From positions 9,429,001-9,493,000 of the forward strand of contig OU612066.1 of the NCBI GenBank assembly GCA_914767715.1: a stretch of DNA of 64,000 nt, written 5' to 3'. The notes below the pieces were generated by a model. The model did not search any database. It had not been told where the DNA came from and saw only the letters and a list, made by a program, of their open reading frames with translations. This DNA is from Membranipora membranacea (taxonomy: Eukaryota > Bryozoa > Gymnolaemata > Cheilostomatida > Membraniporidae). Made by a program: the position numbers and the translations under genes. Shown in pieces: positions 14,201 to 24,022 of the stretch (the stretch's first letter is position 1; each line of letters begins with the position of its first letter).

Positions 14201-16082
14201 ACCTGCTGAAAAGGAAACAAATCAAGTACATTTTGTGGACAATCAATCATCAATGGATATGTTACCATGTCTAATAGCCATCGCTTGATTGTGTAATATG
14301 TAACTAGTTAATATCAGTGTTTGTTTGCTTACTGTCACAATCGACTTCATCTGCAGAATGTAAGGCGGTAGTGTTGCAGTCAGGGGTGCCGTCACATCTC
14401 CACATTCGTGGTATACATGTGTTCTCGGGAGTACAGAAAAACTTGTCAAAGTCTTCAGCATTATCTGCAGTACAAGCTGTGAAAAAGAGAGAGAGAGAAA
14501 TAGTCAAATATAATCTCTTTTTTTTTTTAGACAAAAGGCTCCGCACCAAAGAGTAATTATTCAATTGGCAATGGTCCATATTAGGCAAGGTAAGACCTTA
14601 GCACGCTCACAATAAGACTTTCATTAATCCTTTATAATCGTGTTGCCATACGAATCAACAACACGGCAGCAATAATAAAGATCTTGGCCCTGTGCCAGAT
14701 TTCTATACAAATGCCAATGACCTATTTCTATTTGAATCCTAACGATAATACAACGCTCTATTGATTGGGCTGAGTATGGTCTGAGGAATACGAATGCTGA
14801 TTGGTTAAACCACTAACACGCCTCCATAAACACAAATACCTTGAATATGCCTACACAACTGGGTATGTGATCGAGTGGCTAGAAATCTTACTAATGAAAT
14901 AGATTCGCTCGAAAAATCCAAAATATTATACAGAAAATCAGTTACTGACAGCGAAAATGTATTCCAAGGATTAGAGAGAGCATATCTCTGAGAATTTATC
15001 AGCATAAAATTGAGATCTATCTGATGATTTGCTGTCGACAGTGAAATAGTTTTCATTTATTTGTAGAGATTCATAAGCAGCTGCTCGATAGGCTCTATTC
15101 AGCACTTTGCACCCTTATGTTTATAAACAGTTGATAAAGCGCCTGATTAGAATCGTGATATTATCGCTCAACATATCCCAGTCAATGAAATATTTGGCTC
15201 ACGTATTACAAATTTTATCAGTATGGACTTTAATCGTAGTAACTCTGTAGTAATGTGTATTTCCCAAAAACTCATCCATATTCAATGAACATGTAAATCA
15301 ATGAGTAGTCTAAAAACAGCGATTACAAATTCAGGTTTTTCTAGCTATACAGGCGAGAATAAGGTCAAGTGGTAACTATCCTTATAATGACAGTGTAGGA
15401 CACTAACATCCCTGGCTTACCGCTTCACGCTCCAGTGTTTTTCAATGGCATGATCATTTCAACCAATAGTACACAAGCCGGGTCGGCTATGTAGGAAAAT
15501 GTTAGAGGCTTGTTACCCCGCTTTCCGGGTGTGTTCATGGAACTCTGAGAATTGTCATTTATATGCCTACATACCTGGGCAGTTTAACTCATCCTCTCCT
15601 TTTGGGCAATTTTCGAATCCGTCACATCTTGTGTTAGCAGGTCTGCAGTCATCAGTTTCCCAGCAATAGAACTGGTGGTCATTCTTGCAATAAACTGTAA
15701 ATGAGAAAAATTGCAATGAGACATGGTTCGATTAGCTTAACATACTCATGGTCCTACATGTCTAACCCGAAAACCTAACTTAACAAAGAAATTTGAATAT
15801 TTTTTGAGAAAACTCAGACACTTGTAACTTGTGCACTGCGTGTGTAGAAAAGAATGGAAGCTGGTGGATACAATTGTAAAATATCGAAATTGATGCTTGC
15901 AGCCTTAACTGTTATCATAACATAAGATCACATGTAGCAGCACAAAATGAAGGTAATGGCTTACCTGGAATGGAAATGTTTGCTGGATATTGGGTTGGTA
16001 TGGCAGCTTGTGCTATTCCGGAGTTAAGTGTGAATGTCAACAGAATAAGACAAGATATCGCTGTTAAATTTAGCAGCGCCAT
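5148..16082 (-). CDS. LDL/VLDL receptor family protein, complete 16-exon gene
   Basis: Endocytic lipoprotein-type receptor, type I membrane protein. Sixteen coding exons join in frame (2976 nt, 991 residues). Order: signal peptide from ATG 16082; eight LDLa modules; EGF-like; calcium-binding EGF (DIDEC); YWTD beta-propeller ([54 protein letters not shown]); third EGF; short linker; TM helix about residues 904-929; cytoplasmic tail with FDNPIY about 944-949, the clathrin-adaptor signal typical of LDLR/VLDLR. Eight LDLa modules resemble VLDLR/LRP8 and invertebrate lipophorin or vitellogenin receptors more than the seven of mammalian LDLR. The Ser/Thr-rich membrane-proximal stretch is short. The second propeller exon carries an extra Cys pair (NPDCAKL and MEVCIDE). 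Ligand is not deducible. Domain identity is very confident; orthology within the family is less so. Confidence 0.92.
6942..7082 (-). CDS. LDLR-family exon 15: TM end and NPxY tail
   Basis: 47 codons, phase 0. It encodes [13 protein letters not shown] (stop-transfer) and [14 protein letters not shown], the internalisation motif shared with vertebrate LDLR and VLDLR. Confidence 0.92.
7639..7894 (-). CDS. LDLR-family exon 14: EGF C end, linker, TM helix
   Basis: Completes the EGF ([15 protein letters not shown]), then a short acidic, Ser/Thr-containing linker, then most of a helix ([20 protein letters not shown]). Much shorter than the O-glycosylated region of mammalian LDLR. Confidence 0.88.
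8144..8382 (-). CDS. LDLR-family exon 13: last blade and EGF module C start
   Basis: Starts [19 protein letters not shown] and passes [12 protein letters not shown] into C-terminal EGF cysteines ([15 protein letters not shown]). Ends in phase 2; the donor choice (TTTGT|GTATGT) is fixed by the frame of the next exon. Confidence 0.88.
9665..9955 (-). CDS. LDLR-family exon 12: two YWTD blades
   Basis: 97 codons, phase 0. It carries [40 protein letters not shown] and [11 protein letters not shown], the standard W[VI]-to-HPFSLxVFE progression of the propeller. Confidence 0.92.
10516..10782 (-). CDS. LDLR-family exon 11: YWTD blade with insert
   Basis: 89 codons, phase 0 at both ends. It contains [19 protein letters not shown], then a longer-than-usual segment with NNT and NST glycosylation sequons and two extra cysteines, then [14 protein letters not shown]. 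Confidence 0.9.
11311..11531 (-). CDS. LDLR-family exon 10: propeller start
   Basis: Reads [14 protein letters not shown], then [17 protein letters not shown] and [11 protein letters not shown]. These are the opening propeller blade and its first YWTD-type motif (YYSD). Confidence 0.9.
11766..11900 (-). CDS. LDLR-family exon 9: calcium-binding EGF module B
   Basis: Phase-1 exon beginning DIDECKNQ and continuing [16 protein letters not shown], then [11 protein letters not shown]: the EGF-Ca consensus that precedes the propeller in this family. Confidence 0.92.
12307..12486 (-). CDS. LDLR-family exon 8: EGF-like module A
   Basis: Symmetric phase-1 exon. Cysteines run CVGQPC, then LVQC, then [11 protein letters not shown] and KEC, an EGF pattern. 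An inserted polar loop ([16 protein letters not shown]) has a possible N-glycosylation site. Confidence 0.85.
12642..12848 (-). CDS. LDLR-family exon 7: end of LDLa 7, LDLa 8
   Basis: Phase 1 at both ends. It encodes [15 protein letters not shown], closing module 7, then module 8 with [14 protein letters not shown] and GRDENPEFC. Confidence 0.9.
13130..13301 (-). CDS. LDLR-family exon 6: LDLa module 6 and most of 7
   Basis: Starts in phase 0 after TTTTTCAG and ends in phase 1 before GTGAGT. It encodes [14 protein letters not shown] with GSDEEEC, then [16 protein letters not shown] of the next module. Confidence 0.9.
13630..13931 (-). CDS. LDLR-family exon 5: LDLa modules 4, 5 and start of 6
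   Basis: 302 nt, starting in phase 1 and ending in phase 0. It holds two complete modules ([14 protein letters not shown] with [22 protein letters not shown] with GDDEAHC) and the first cysteine of module 6 (NTCTDFEFA). Fusing two LDLa modules in one exon means at least one ancestral intron was lost. Confidence 0.9.
14083..14205 (-). CDS. LDLR-family exon 4: LDLa module 3
   Basis: Phase-1 exon with [20 protein letters not shown] followed by GSDETEALC across the splice. The acceptor is CAGCAG, so two splice sites three bases apart are possible; I use the first. Confidence 0.9.
14333..14476 (-). CDS. LDLR-family exon 3: LDLa module 2
   Basis: Phase-1 exon of 144 nt. It reads [20 protein letters not shown] and ends HSADEVDC, an LDLa module with a few extra residues between the fourth and last cysteines. 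Preceded by a long pyrimidine tract. Confidence 0.9.
15575..15694 (-). CDS. LDLR-family exon 2: LDLa module 1
   Basis: Symmetric phase-1 exon of 120 nt coding one complete LDLa module. Six cysteines are present, with [10 protein letters not shown] and the calcium-binding GEDELNC. Confidence 0.9.
15965..16082 (-). CDS. LDLR-family exon 1: start and signal peptide
   Basis: ATG at 16082-16080, then [20 protein letters not shown], a hydrophobic signal peptide running into SGIAQA, where cleavage is plausible. Donor CCAG|GTAAGC at 15964. Ends in phase 1. It is the only start giving a signal peptide joined to the first LDLa module. Confidence 0.85.
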
Positions 16083-16850
16083 GGCACTGTTCTGTTGTGT
16101 ACCCTAGATATTAACAGCGGGGTTTACAATTAGAGAACTCTCGAATAGGGTTTGGGATATTTCAAACTGTAGATGAAGTCACTCCTATGGTATCTCTTCG
16201 ACCGAGCTATACCAACTACGCTCTACCACTTCTGAAGTTATTCTGTTTGATTCAATATATCCAATCCAAGATCAGTTCCTGTTAAATAAAAGAGAAGATC
16301 ATCCTATGAAAATGTACATTTTGTTGTAATTCATGAGCAAGCAGAGATCTACAATCTTCTAATTAAAAGTGGTGATGCTGTCAGTTTATTATTTATTCAG
16401 GAAGTTAACTTACCAAGTAGTAACCTGTCACACCTATCTTGGTAAATTAATAAATTACTAACTATGAGAACCAAGTGTACATTTGATTGATAGTAGTAGA
16501 TGTAGTGTAAGTGTAATCACTTCACTCGCCACAGGGATGGAAGATGGTGTAAATCAATGACAGTAGCCTAAGTGAAAGTAGAGAGTGTGCAGTATTGCAG
16601 TAGCAAGCAAGTCTAAGTACTGAAGAATTGGTGTGTTGTTGTTCTTCTTGTAACAACTTGTTAGTGATACTGAATAAATTTGATGGAGACTGTTTTCCGT
16701 TGTAGTCAGTGTACTTACCAGGAGAGTTGGTGGTGTTCTTTAAATTTATTATGGCTGTTGTTAGCTATATAATGTCTTATCTAAGTGAGCCAGTCCCTTA
16801 TCAACCGGTGTTTCACTTGAATTAGATCTGTTGAATGAAAATTAGAAATA
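16083..16850 (-). promoter_or_regulatory. Receptor 5' UTR and promoter region (candidate)
   Basis: Just upstream of the ATG an acceptor-like CTAG at 16106-16104 would start the coding exon at 16103. Two strong minus-strand donor sequences lie further up: G|GTAAGTTAAC (exon edge 16415) and G|GTAAGTAC (exon edge 16719). They suggest one or two noncoding first exons. No clear TATA box seen. Confidence 0.35.
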
Positions 16851-17516
16851 GTACACGAGACAAATTGTGTGTAAAGCCTTAGCACGCTTAATAATTATGT
16901 AGATATATTGAGGAAATGAACATGCTCCCGTCTAGTCTGGGAATTAATTGCTTTAGGATCTCAGTCTGTTAATGTCTAAAGCTGCACATATTCAAAGCTG
17001 CATGCTGATTGGTTAAAAGTATCACGCCACTCCACATAAAGTCGGTTCATTCACTCACTGCAATGATTAATGTCAACTTGAAAAGAAGACAACTTCACTT
17101 ATTTCAGATACCAAGTGAAAAAAAAATCAAGATATTATTCAAATAAAACTAGAACAGTGGTGATATAGTTTTTCTTTAAATTTCATTTGTGTCATGTTGC
17201 CTTGCTGTTGCTGCTCACAATCGAGGACATCAAAACAAATTAGAATAAATACCTTGTGAATTATTGTGATTACCGTCAAAAAGGAGAATTCCATAGTTAT
17301 ATATACATGGAATATTTCAAGGGCATTCCAATTTAAATATGATTAGATGTAAAAGTTAATATAATTTTCCGTAGATGAAAACATCAACGAGACAGAAACC
17401 TTAAAAAAAATTATGCAATTGTCACAAATATAACGATGTAAAATGCTTTGTGATATGTATAGCTATTAGCAATACATACATCATATTAACTTACTGTGAA
17501 TACTATACTATGAATA

Positions 17517-17580
17517 TTATTATATATATACAATATATATATTTATAATATATATATATATAATATATATTATATTATTA
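17517..17580. repeat. AT-rich (TA)n low-complexity tract
   Basis: About 60 bases made almost only of alternating TA with short breaks, partly self-complementary. Ordinary simple repeat. Confidence 0.9.
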
Positions 17581-17763
17581 TTGGTATATCCTGATTCTTA
17601 TCAGTAGTGATGTGATTTGCCAGGAGAGCCTACAGGTTAGGAGGGGGAGGTAACCCCGTGATCATAGAACTTCAGCTTGGTAAATCAGGGAGTTTTGGAC
17701 CAAACCCCTGGGTAAATGTACAGTACAAATTTATGTTCTACAGAAGATCAGTAGAATAAACCA

Positions 17764-17992
17764 GCATCTATCAAGGGCTCTAATCTATATTCCAAAGCTA
17801 ACAATTATCCTATTGTTACAACCTAATTAACAAAGTTTGGCTTATCCGGTGGAGTTGACGTCCTTAGTTGAGTTTACTAGTATCTATCAAGCTCTATAAT
17901 CTATTGGCATTACCAAAGCTGACAATGACCCTATTGTTACAGCCTGACCAGTTATAAAACTTTAACTGATCTGGTGGGATTGAGTTGCTTAG
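17764..17992. repeat. Diverged tandem duplication of ~115 bp
   Basis: Two adjacent copies (about 17764-17872 and 17879-17992) share the order ATCTATCAAG, then TAATCTAT, CCAAAGCT, CCTATTGTTAC, ACAGCCT-like text and a GGTGG(A/G)(A/G)TT block. Divergence is moderate, so this is an old duplication. Confidence 0.65.
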
Positions 17993-18494
17993 CGGCGTTA
18001 TGACATCCCTAGATATGTTATACTAATTGGACTTTCTACTCTGCCATATGACAAATATTACTTCAATTCAAGGAGACAACGCATTTGGGTGAAACAGAGT
18101 TAAGAGTATGATGTTGAATTGAAAGCTCAGAAGCTATATTTCCATTACTTTGCATGATTCCTGTAAGATGAAGCCTGCCATATAACTCAAACCCGACCTC
18201 GAACTTGTTGGGTTTAAAATACCCAACCGGTAAAAAATGATTAAATCAAACAAGTTTCAACGGCCAACATCTGAACACTGAAGTCCTTACATGATTGCAT
18301 TTTCTTTTCTATAGAAGTTACTGTGAAAAATCTCTTCTGACCAGCAGAATATGAATGTGCAAGTTTGTTTTATTGGGGCTATTATGTCATAGACGATGTT
18401 TGTGACTGAAAGCAATAGCAAGATCTATGTAGTATGGTGCATTTGTCAATGGACTCAGTATCACAGGTACCTCGTAGTGTTAATCATTATTCAG

Positions 18495-18507
18495 CCCCCC
18501 CCCCCCC
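18495..18507. repeat. Poly-C tract (13 C)
   Basis: Uninterrupted run of 13 cytosines just left of the 329-bp duplication. Confidence 0.95.
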
Positions 18508-18590
18508 TTATTGCTTCAAAACGCTGATGCTTGTCTCTCTAACTGCAGATCAATGATCCATTTTGAGAAAATTCAGAGTGCTCAACCTCT

Positions 18591-19248
18591 AGTCTAGCTT
18601 GCTAGCCGAGGGGAAACAACATCAACAAGTTACTTTTATTTACTTTGTTTATCTGTTAACTTCCCAGGAAATCGCTTTAAACAAATGAATAAACACAAAG
18701 GAATCATATGTGATAAAAGACAATAAAAGGCTTTCCGGTTAAAAAAATACAATTTTTTGCACACTAGCTGATTTAAAAAAAACTTAAAATAATGATTAGA
18801 TTATTTGGACGAATTAATCAGTAGCACATAATTAAAACACATTAAAAAGCTGATGCCTGTCTCTCTTACTGCAGATCAAGTTTGATCCAAATTGACAGAA
18901 TTCTGAGTGCTCAATCTCTAGTCTAGCTTGCTAGCCGAGGGGAAACAACATCAACAAGTTACTTTTATTTACTTTGTTTATCTGTTAACTTCCCAGGAAA
19001 TCGCTTTAAACAAATGAATAAACACAAAGGAATCATATGTGATAAAAGACAATAAAAGGCTTTCCGGTTAAAAAAATACAATTTTTTGCACACTAGCTGA
19101 TTTAAAAAAAACTTAAAATAATGATTAGATTATTTGGACGAATTAATCAGTAGCACATAATTAAAACACATTAAAAAGCTGATGCCTGTCTCTCTTACTG
19201 CAGATCAAGTTTGATCCAAATTGACAGAATTCTGAGTGCTCAATCTCT
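18591..19248. repeat. Exact-period 329-bp tandem duplication
   Basis: AGTCTAGCTTGCTAGCCGAG occurs at 18591, 18920 and 19249, spaced exactly 329 bases apart. The two full units are nearly identical by eye; the third stops after about 25 bases. Left of 18591 a diverged version of the unit's 3' end is present, and a further decayed copy lies at about 19588-19745. Confidence 0.92.
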
Positions 19249-19820
19249 AGTCTAGCTTGCTAGCCGAGGGGAAGCAACTCCAAAGTCAAGCGAATATCCA
19301 TAAAGCTTGAAACGGGAGAATGGAATTGTTGGCCATTCTTCCATTCTCCCTGCTTCATATAAGAGTCTTTTTTTCACTTATAAGACCAGACTTGCAACAA
19401 ACTGCGAGTCACAACATTTTAAGTTACCATTTTAAGTTACCATCTTTTTTGTTCCGTCACTGCATGAAAAACATTCCTAAAGATGATGTAGAATGACAAT
19501 AAAAGTATATATAACAAGATGATTGAAGATGTTAATAAAAATCTATAATCAACTGCAAACTGTTATTTACATAATTATCAACAACAACAAGAAGCTACTT
19601 TTAACTACTCCGTTATCTGTAAACTTCCCAGTAAACATCTTTAAACAAATAAATTAACACGGTGAAATCATATTTGAAAAAAAATTCCCTAGTGAAAAAT
19701 ACAATTTTTTGCCCCCTAGCTGATTTAAAAAAAACTTACAATAATGATTTGATAAATTTGGATACTCAATCGAGTAGCGCAGACTTGACAAGCATATTTT
19801 AAAGCTTGCGTAAGTTTTAG

Positions 19821-19928
19821 TTTAGTGCTCAAACTCAGCCTGGGTTCGATGGTGGTGGTGGGAATGTGGGAATGTCATTAATGATGAAATACCAATACCA
19901 TCCCCCTAGTCAGAGTTTGAGCACTAAA
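19821..19928. mobile_element. Short hairpin / MITE-like element
   Basis: 16-base perfect terminal inverted repeats (TTTAGTGCTCAAACTC at 19821-19836; its complement at 19913-19928) enclose about 76 bases whose inner halves are also partly complementary (GGTGGTGG against CCATCCCCC). Could be a tiny foldback transposon or a hairpin RNA; no coding content. Confidence 0.5.
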
Positions 19929-19949
19929 ATCAATCTTGTGCCAGTTTGA

Positions 19950-21440
19950 CATGGGGTTTGCCTGGTCATTCATTCTCTATAAGGCACACGATGTCTTTCA
20001 TTTTGTGCCCGTTTAGTATAGTTATAATATCAACTATTCTCCTATGCAATAACTCAATGTTTTTTTTCAAATGTCTACCTCTGCAAGATTATCATTATAT
20101 CAGATATTACAGGGTAGTTTTTTGAATAATTATCCAGGGTATTGTAACGACTGCTTTGACAAGGGTGTAAATGATAGCCAGGGTTCAAAATCGAAGACGA
20201 TTGAAGAAGTGTGTTAAGAAGGGATGACCTATTTTTAAACAAACCAATCAAGGGATAATGTTCCGAATGACTTCTGGTAAGATTCTTGGTACTGATATAG
20301 AATATAATTAGTTTTTGTCTGTTAGACGATTATACCAGCTCCTAAATCTGTCCTGACAGCCCTTTAGCTGAGTATTAACCTCATGAAGTAGTGCAGTGCC
20401 TGGCTGGTGACCTGTACATACGTGCTGATATCAGCCCTGTGGGTATTAGGCAGACTTGTTTATTCCTATGTAGCACCATACCTCACTGAACACCATATAT
20501 AACCAAAGATATTTCACCGCTAAACAACGATAATTTGCATTGTCTTGCTATTTGTAAATGAACTATGTGTCATTTTTCCGTGTACCAGTTTGCTTTAACT
20601 GAGCAAAATGAGAAAGAGGTGTATTTTTTTATTTCGCCCTCTAAATTTGCAACATGGTAAATTTGTAAAACAGTCAACTCGCTTGATGTTGGTTGGTCCT
20701 TAGGACAACATTAATCAGTCACAAGATATTCTGCCACCATTTATTGGTAAATCATTTTACACTGCAGCTTGAATTTTGTGAATATTTGCAAAAGCATTTA
20801 TAGCCAGACAAAAACGATTTATGGACATAAATGGGAGGGATGCATCTCACACTCCCTGCATAGACCTGCGAAACCTTAATAAATTAGTATTTTTTTCATG
20901 TAGTTTTAAGTTATATCATCTATCACACTACATTACACCCAATATCAACTTCACCATCAATACAGATACAACTACAGAGAAAGCCAATAAAAGACTCTAT
21001 ATCATGAAACCACTGGATTAAATTCAGGCCAGCAGTAAGACCATCAATCTGGCATATACAGGTTTTATAGAAACCACTTGTCTGAGGAATACAAAAACCA
21101 TTTCCGGCAGCTATTGAAAACTGCAAAGCATCTTAAGTCTGTCCAGTCTCTCTACGCACTCCGAGCTATGGCGTTAGAGAAAGAAATCTTGATATAAATT
21201 CAAAAAATAATTTACTCTGATTCAACTGACCATAAGGATTTGATTAAAAAGTTTCTATAATATCATACAACTCCCCTTCGGCTAAACAAAAATCTGTATT
21301 ATGGATAGACCACATTCAGCACCTGTGATTAATCGGCACATAATGTAGTGCACCCTACTTTTTGCTATTTCAGAACATAAGAAGTCAGGTGCATCTTTTG
21401 TTTACAAAAGGGGCACCCAGAGTTCGACAAGACCAATGAT
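19950..21440. other. Intergenic, no supported feature
   Basis: Short ORFs without family features, no tRNA or repeat recognised. Confidence 0.4.
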
Positions 21441-23938
21441 ACATCATTACTAGAAATTGTACAACAGCAAAATTAGGCTCTGTTACAATAATAACTAACA
21501 CCAAGTGGTTAGCTTTTAATCTTCATTCATGCATTGATGGTACCAGCAACGGCATTAGTACCAAAAAGCATTGACGTTCTATTTTCAAGAAACTTTGGAT
21601 GACTAAGTAGTTGGTTTCACTCACCAAAGAGCATACTATGCTTTTAAAACCAAAGATACTAAATACATAGCTTAAACTCTAGCTTAAACTCTGGCAGCTT
21701 TAGCGCTTTGCATTGATTGACGTCCCAGTAACAACATATGAACACTCAGGCAAGCTTACTGACAAATGTCTACAAGGGGTCGGCTGTAGCATTACTGAAT
21801 ATTTGGACCCGTTAAAGATAAGAGATTGTTTCCAGCAATCATACATAAAATGCCATATGCTTGTTCAGGGTCAGATATGTTCCCCTAATCTATGAATTCA
21901 TATATCAGTGATTGCAACTATTTAAGGGCAATTTACCAAATCAATATAGGACTTTTAGTAGTGACAATTTATGAAAACATTGCAAGACAAAATGATCACA
22001 AAGCTGAGTACAGGAGGTGTGGCGGGACTACTGATATGAAGTAGGGCTTCATTATGAGCTTCAATAATAATGACACCAAAGCTACAGATAAAGAAGGATG
22101 GAGAAAGTGATGACGATGACAGCATTTCCCTAGCAGTTTTATAGCAATGTTAGATCTAATCCGCAGAGAGCCTTCCAAACTTTGTTGGCAATGTTTTCTC
22201 GGAATTAATATTGCTATTGCAATTGATTTTTCTTTCATCGATTTGGAGACCATTTTCTATCCCCATTTAAATTATGGGCCGTAGAATTCTGGGGTTAACC
22301 AAGTGACAGCCAGCCAAAATCAGTACAGACAGGGAAATCTTCTCCACTCCCATACAGCTTAATATGTGATCCATCAACATTTGTTCATTGGGCAACATTA
22401 GAAACATTTCCATCCCCTTCCTGTTTATCTTTCAATTTTGTCCGTCCATCTCTGTCCATTGGGTAACATTGGAAAAATTCTATTCTGTTGCTGTCCATCT
22501 TTTGCTGATGTCAATCCATCTATGCCTGTCCAACACAGATCGACCTTCCAAAATATTCCCGATCTTCCATCAAAGAATGTCTAACCATGCCCGAACAGCT
22601 CAGACCGTCCATCTGGCTGTGCCAAACATATTTGCAGACAGACAGGTGTCCTGTATGCTGGAAACCTCTGTTAAAAAACATGTCAAAAAAGTGTTCTGCA
22701 TGTCATCAAGGGAATAAAAAAAGGGGGACAGACAAATAAAAAATTAATCGCACTATTAAAACTGCTTGATGAATTTAGAACTTGAAACTGTTATCAAAAT
22801 GGTATTCAACTGGAAATACTTTAGATATGAAACCATAAGTGGATATGAGTCTTCTTTGGCAACTGGTTGGAAGGTTGCCATATAACCCACCTTTATCTGA
22901 TAGTTGCCACAATAAAGCGAACTGCGCTGCTATGTGGTGTACTGAGCTTAGATTGAAAACACCGACTCAAGTAGTTTCCATGGACTCACTGCTGTCAGTT
23001 TTTCTATTGTTTGTGATGTTTACATGGTGATTGTTGAATTGTCTCAACATTAAGCATCTATCAACAACAACTACCATGCAGCCTGGAATTGTCTTATTAA
23101 TGTCAATGAGGGGAAAACTCTTATCATTGTTTGAATGTATGATGTAATGGACTGCTTGTAGTCTTTCAAGCTGATAATGAATTGCCATTGATACGGAATT
23201 TGTGTGTAGAAATATGACTCATTGATCTGAAGAAAACTAAATGAATCACGGAAACTGGAGTCGTGCCTGTGTCATTTTTTGGTTACCTCATTCTCGCCAT
23301 TGATTCCAGTTTTTTATTTGATATTCTACCCTGTCCAACTCCTGACAAGGAACATTGCTTCATTCACCATATAACCCTCTAAATACCTGTCTCTTCATGA
23401 AGGACATCCATTTGTGCTTAAATCTTTGGCATTAAATCTTAGTCATGCGATTTTTACCAATGAATAAACCCTAAGTAATTTTGGTTGTAGACACTTGAAT
23501 AGCTCATAGGTATACAGTTTTTGTTACATCCAGTCCAGCCTAAATGCATACGGTTGCACAATGTATGAATGTATGTCACATATCTCCATAAATGGTCAAC
23601 TTTGGTGGGAAAATGATTACAGGTACCAACATTTCATAGCCACACTACCCACAGTACGATGTTGATTTTCTGCCAAAGGTGCAAAACAGCAATAAAAGAA
23701 ATATCCATGATAAAAAAGAAACTCTGGTCAATCATTTGACTAGATTTTATGTAAGGCGTGATAAAATTCAAGACACCACAGTTCAACTCACCTCTATAGC
23801 TCCAATGTTTTGACAGTTTGCCAAAGTTGTAGTCAGAAATAGCTTAGGTGATTAACCAACTAGGGTTCTTCTTCATAGAGCATGATGTGCTTGCCCCAAT
23901 CCCCTCCCAAAGTGGTGGTCTCACCAGTAAAAGAAAAA
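21440..23938. repeat. Left-end, decayed copy of the amplified unit
   Basis: Blocks here recur in the same order further right: GAAATTGTACAACAGC (21.45 kb, again about 28.1, 32.7 and 41.8 kb), the AGAGAGCCTTCCAA block (22.16 kb, again 42.25 and 61.65 kb), and TTTCCATGGACTCACTGCTG (22.98 kb, again 56.17 kb). It ends at the first tRNA-Gly gene. No peptide-gene exons here, so the array's left edge lies in or just left of it. Confidence 0.6.
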
Positions 23939-24022
23939 GCATCGGTGGTTCAGTGGTAGAATTCTCGCCTGCCAAACTAAGTCAGATCGCGGGAGGCCCG
24001 GGTTCAATTCCCGGCCGATGCA
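23939..24022 (+). tRNA. tRNA-Gly (anticodon GCC) with 13-nt intron
   Basis: Reads GCATCGGTGGTTCAGTGGTA with the Gly-GCC body. Acceptor stem GCATCGG/CCGATGC pairs perfectly, anticodon stem CTCGC/GCGGG, T arm CCGGG-TTCAATT-CCCGG. Anticodon GCC is at 23971-23973. Thirteen extra bases (AACTAAGTCAGAT, 23975-23987) sit between positions 37 and 38, the canonical tRNA intron site. Discriminator A is followed at once by TTTTT, a Pol III terminator. Best-preserved of seven copies and probably functional. Intron-containing tRNA-Gly is unusual in animals. Confidence 0.85.

Noticed and set aside
22388-22717. 109-codon plus-strand ORF
   Set aside because: No domain, no splice or promoter context, lies in decayed repeat sequence with internal CCATC-type repeats.
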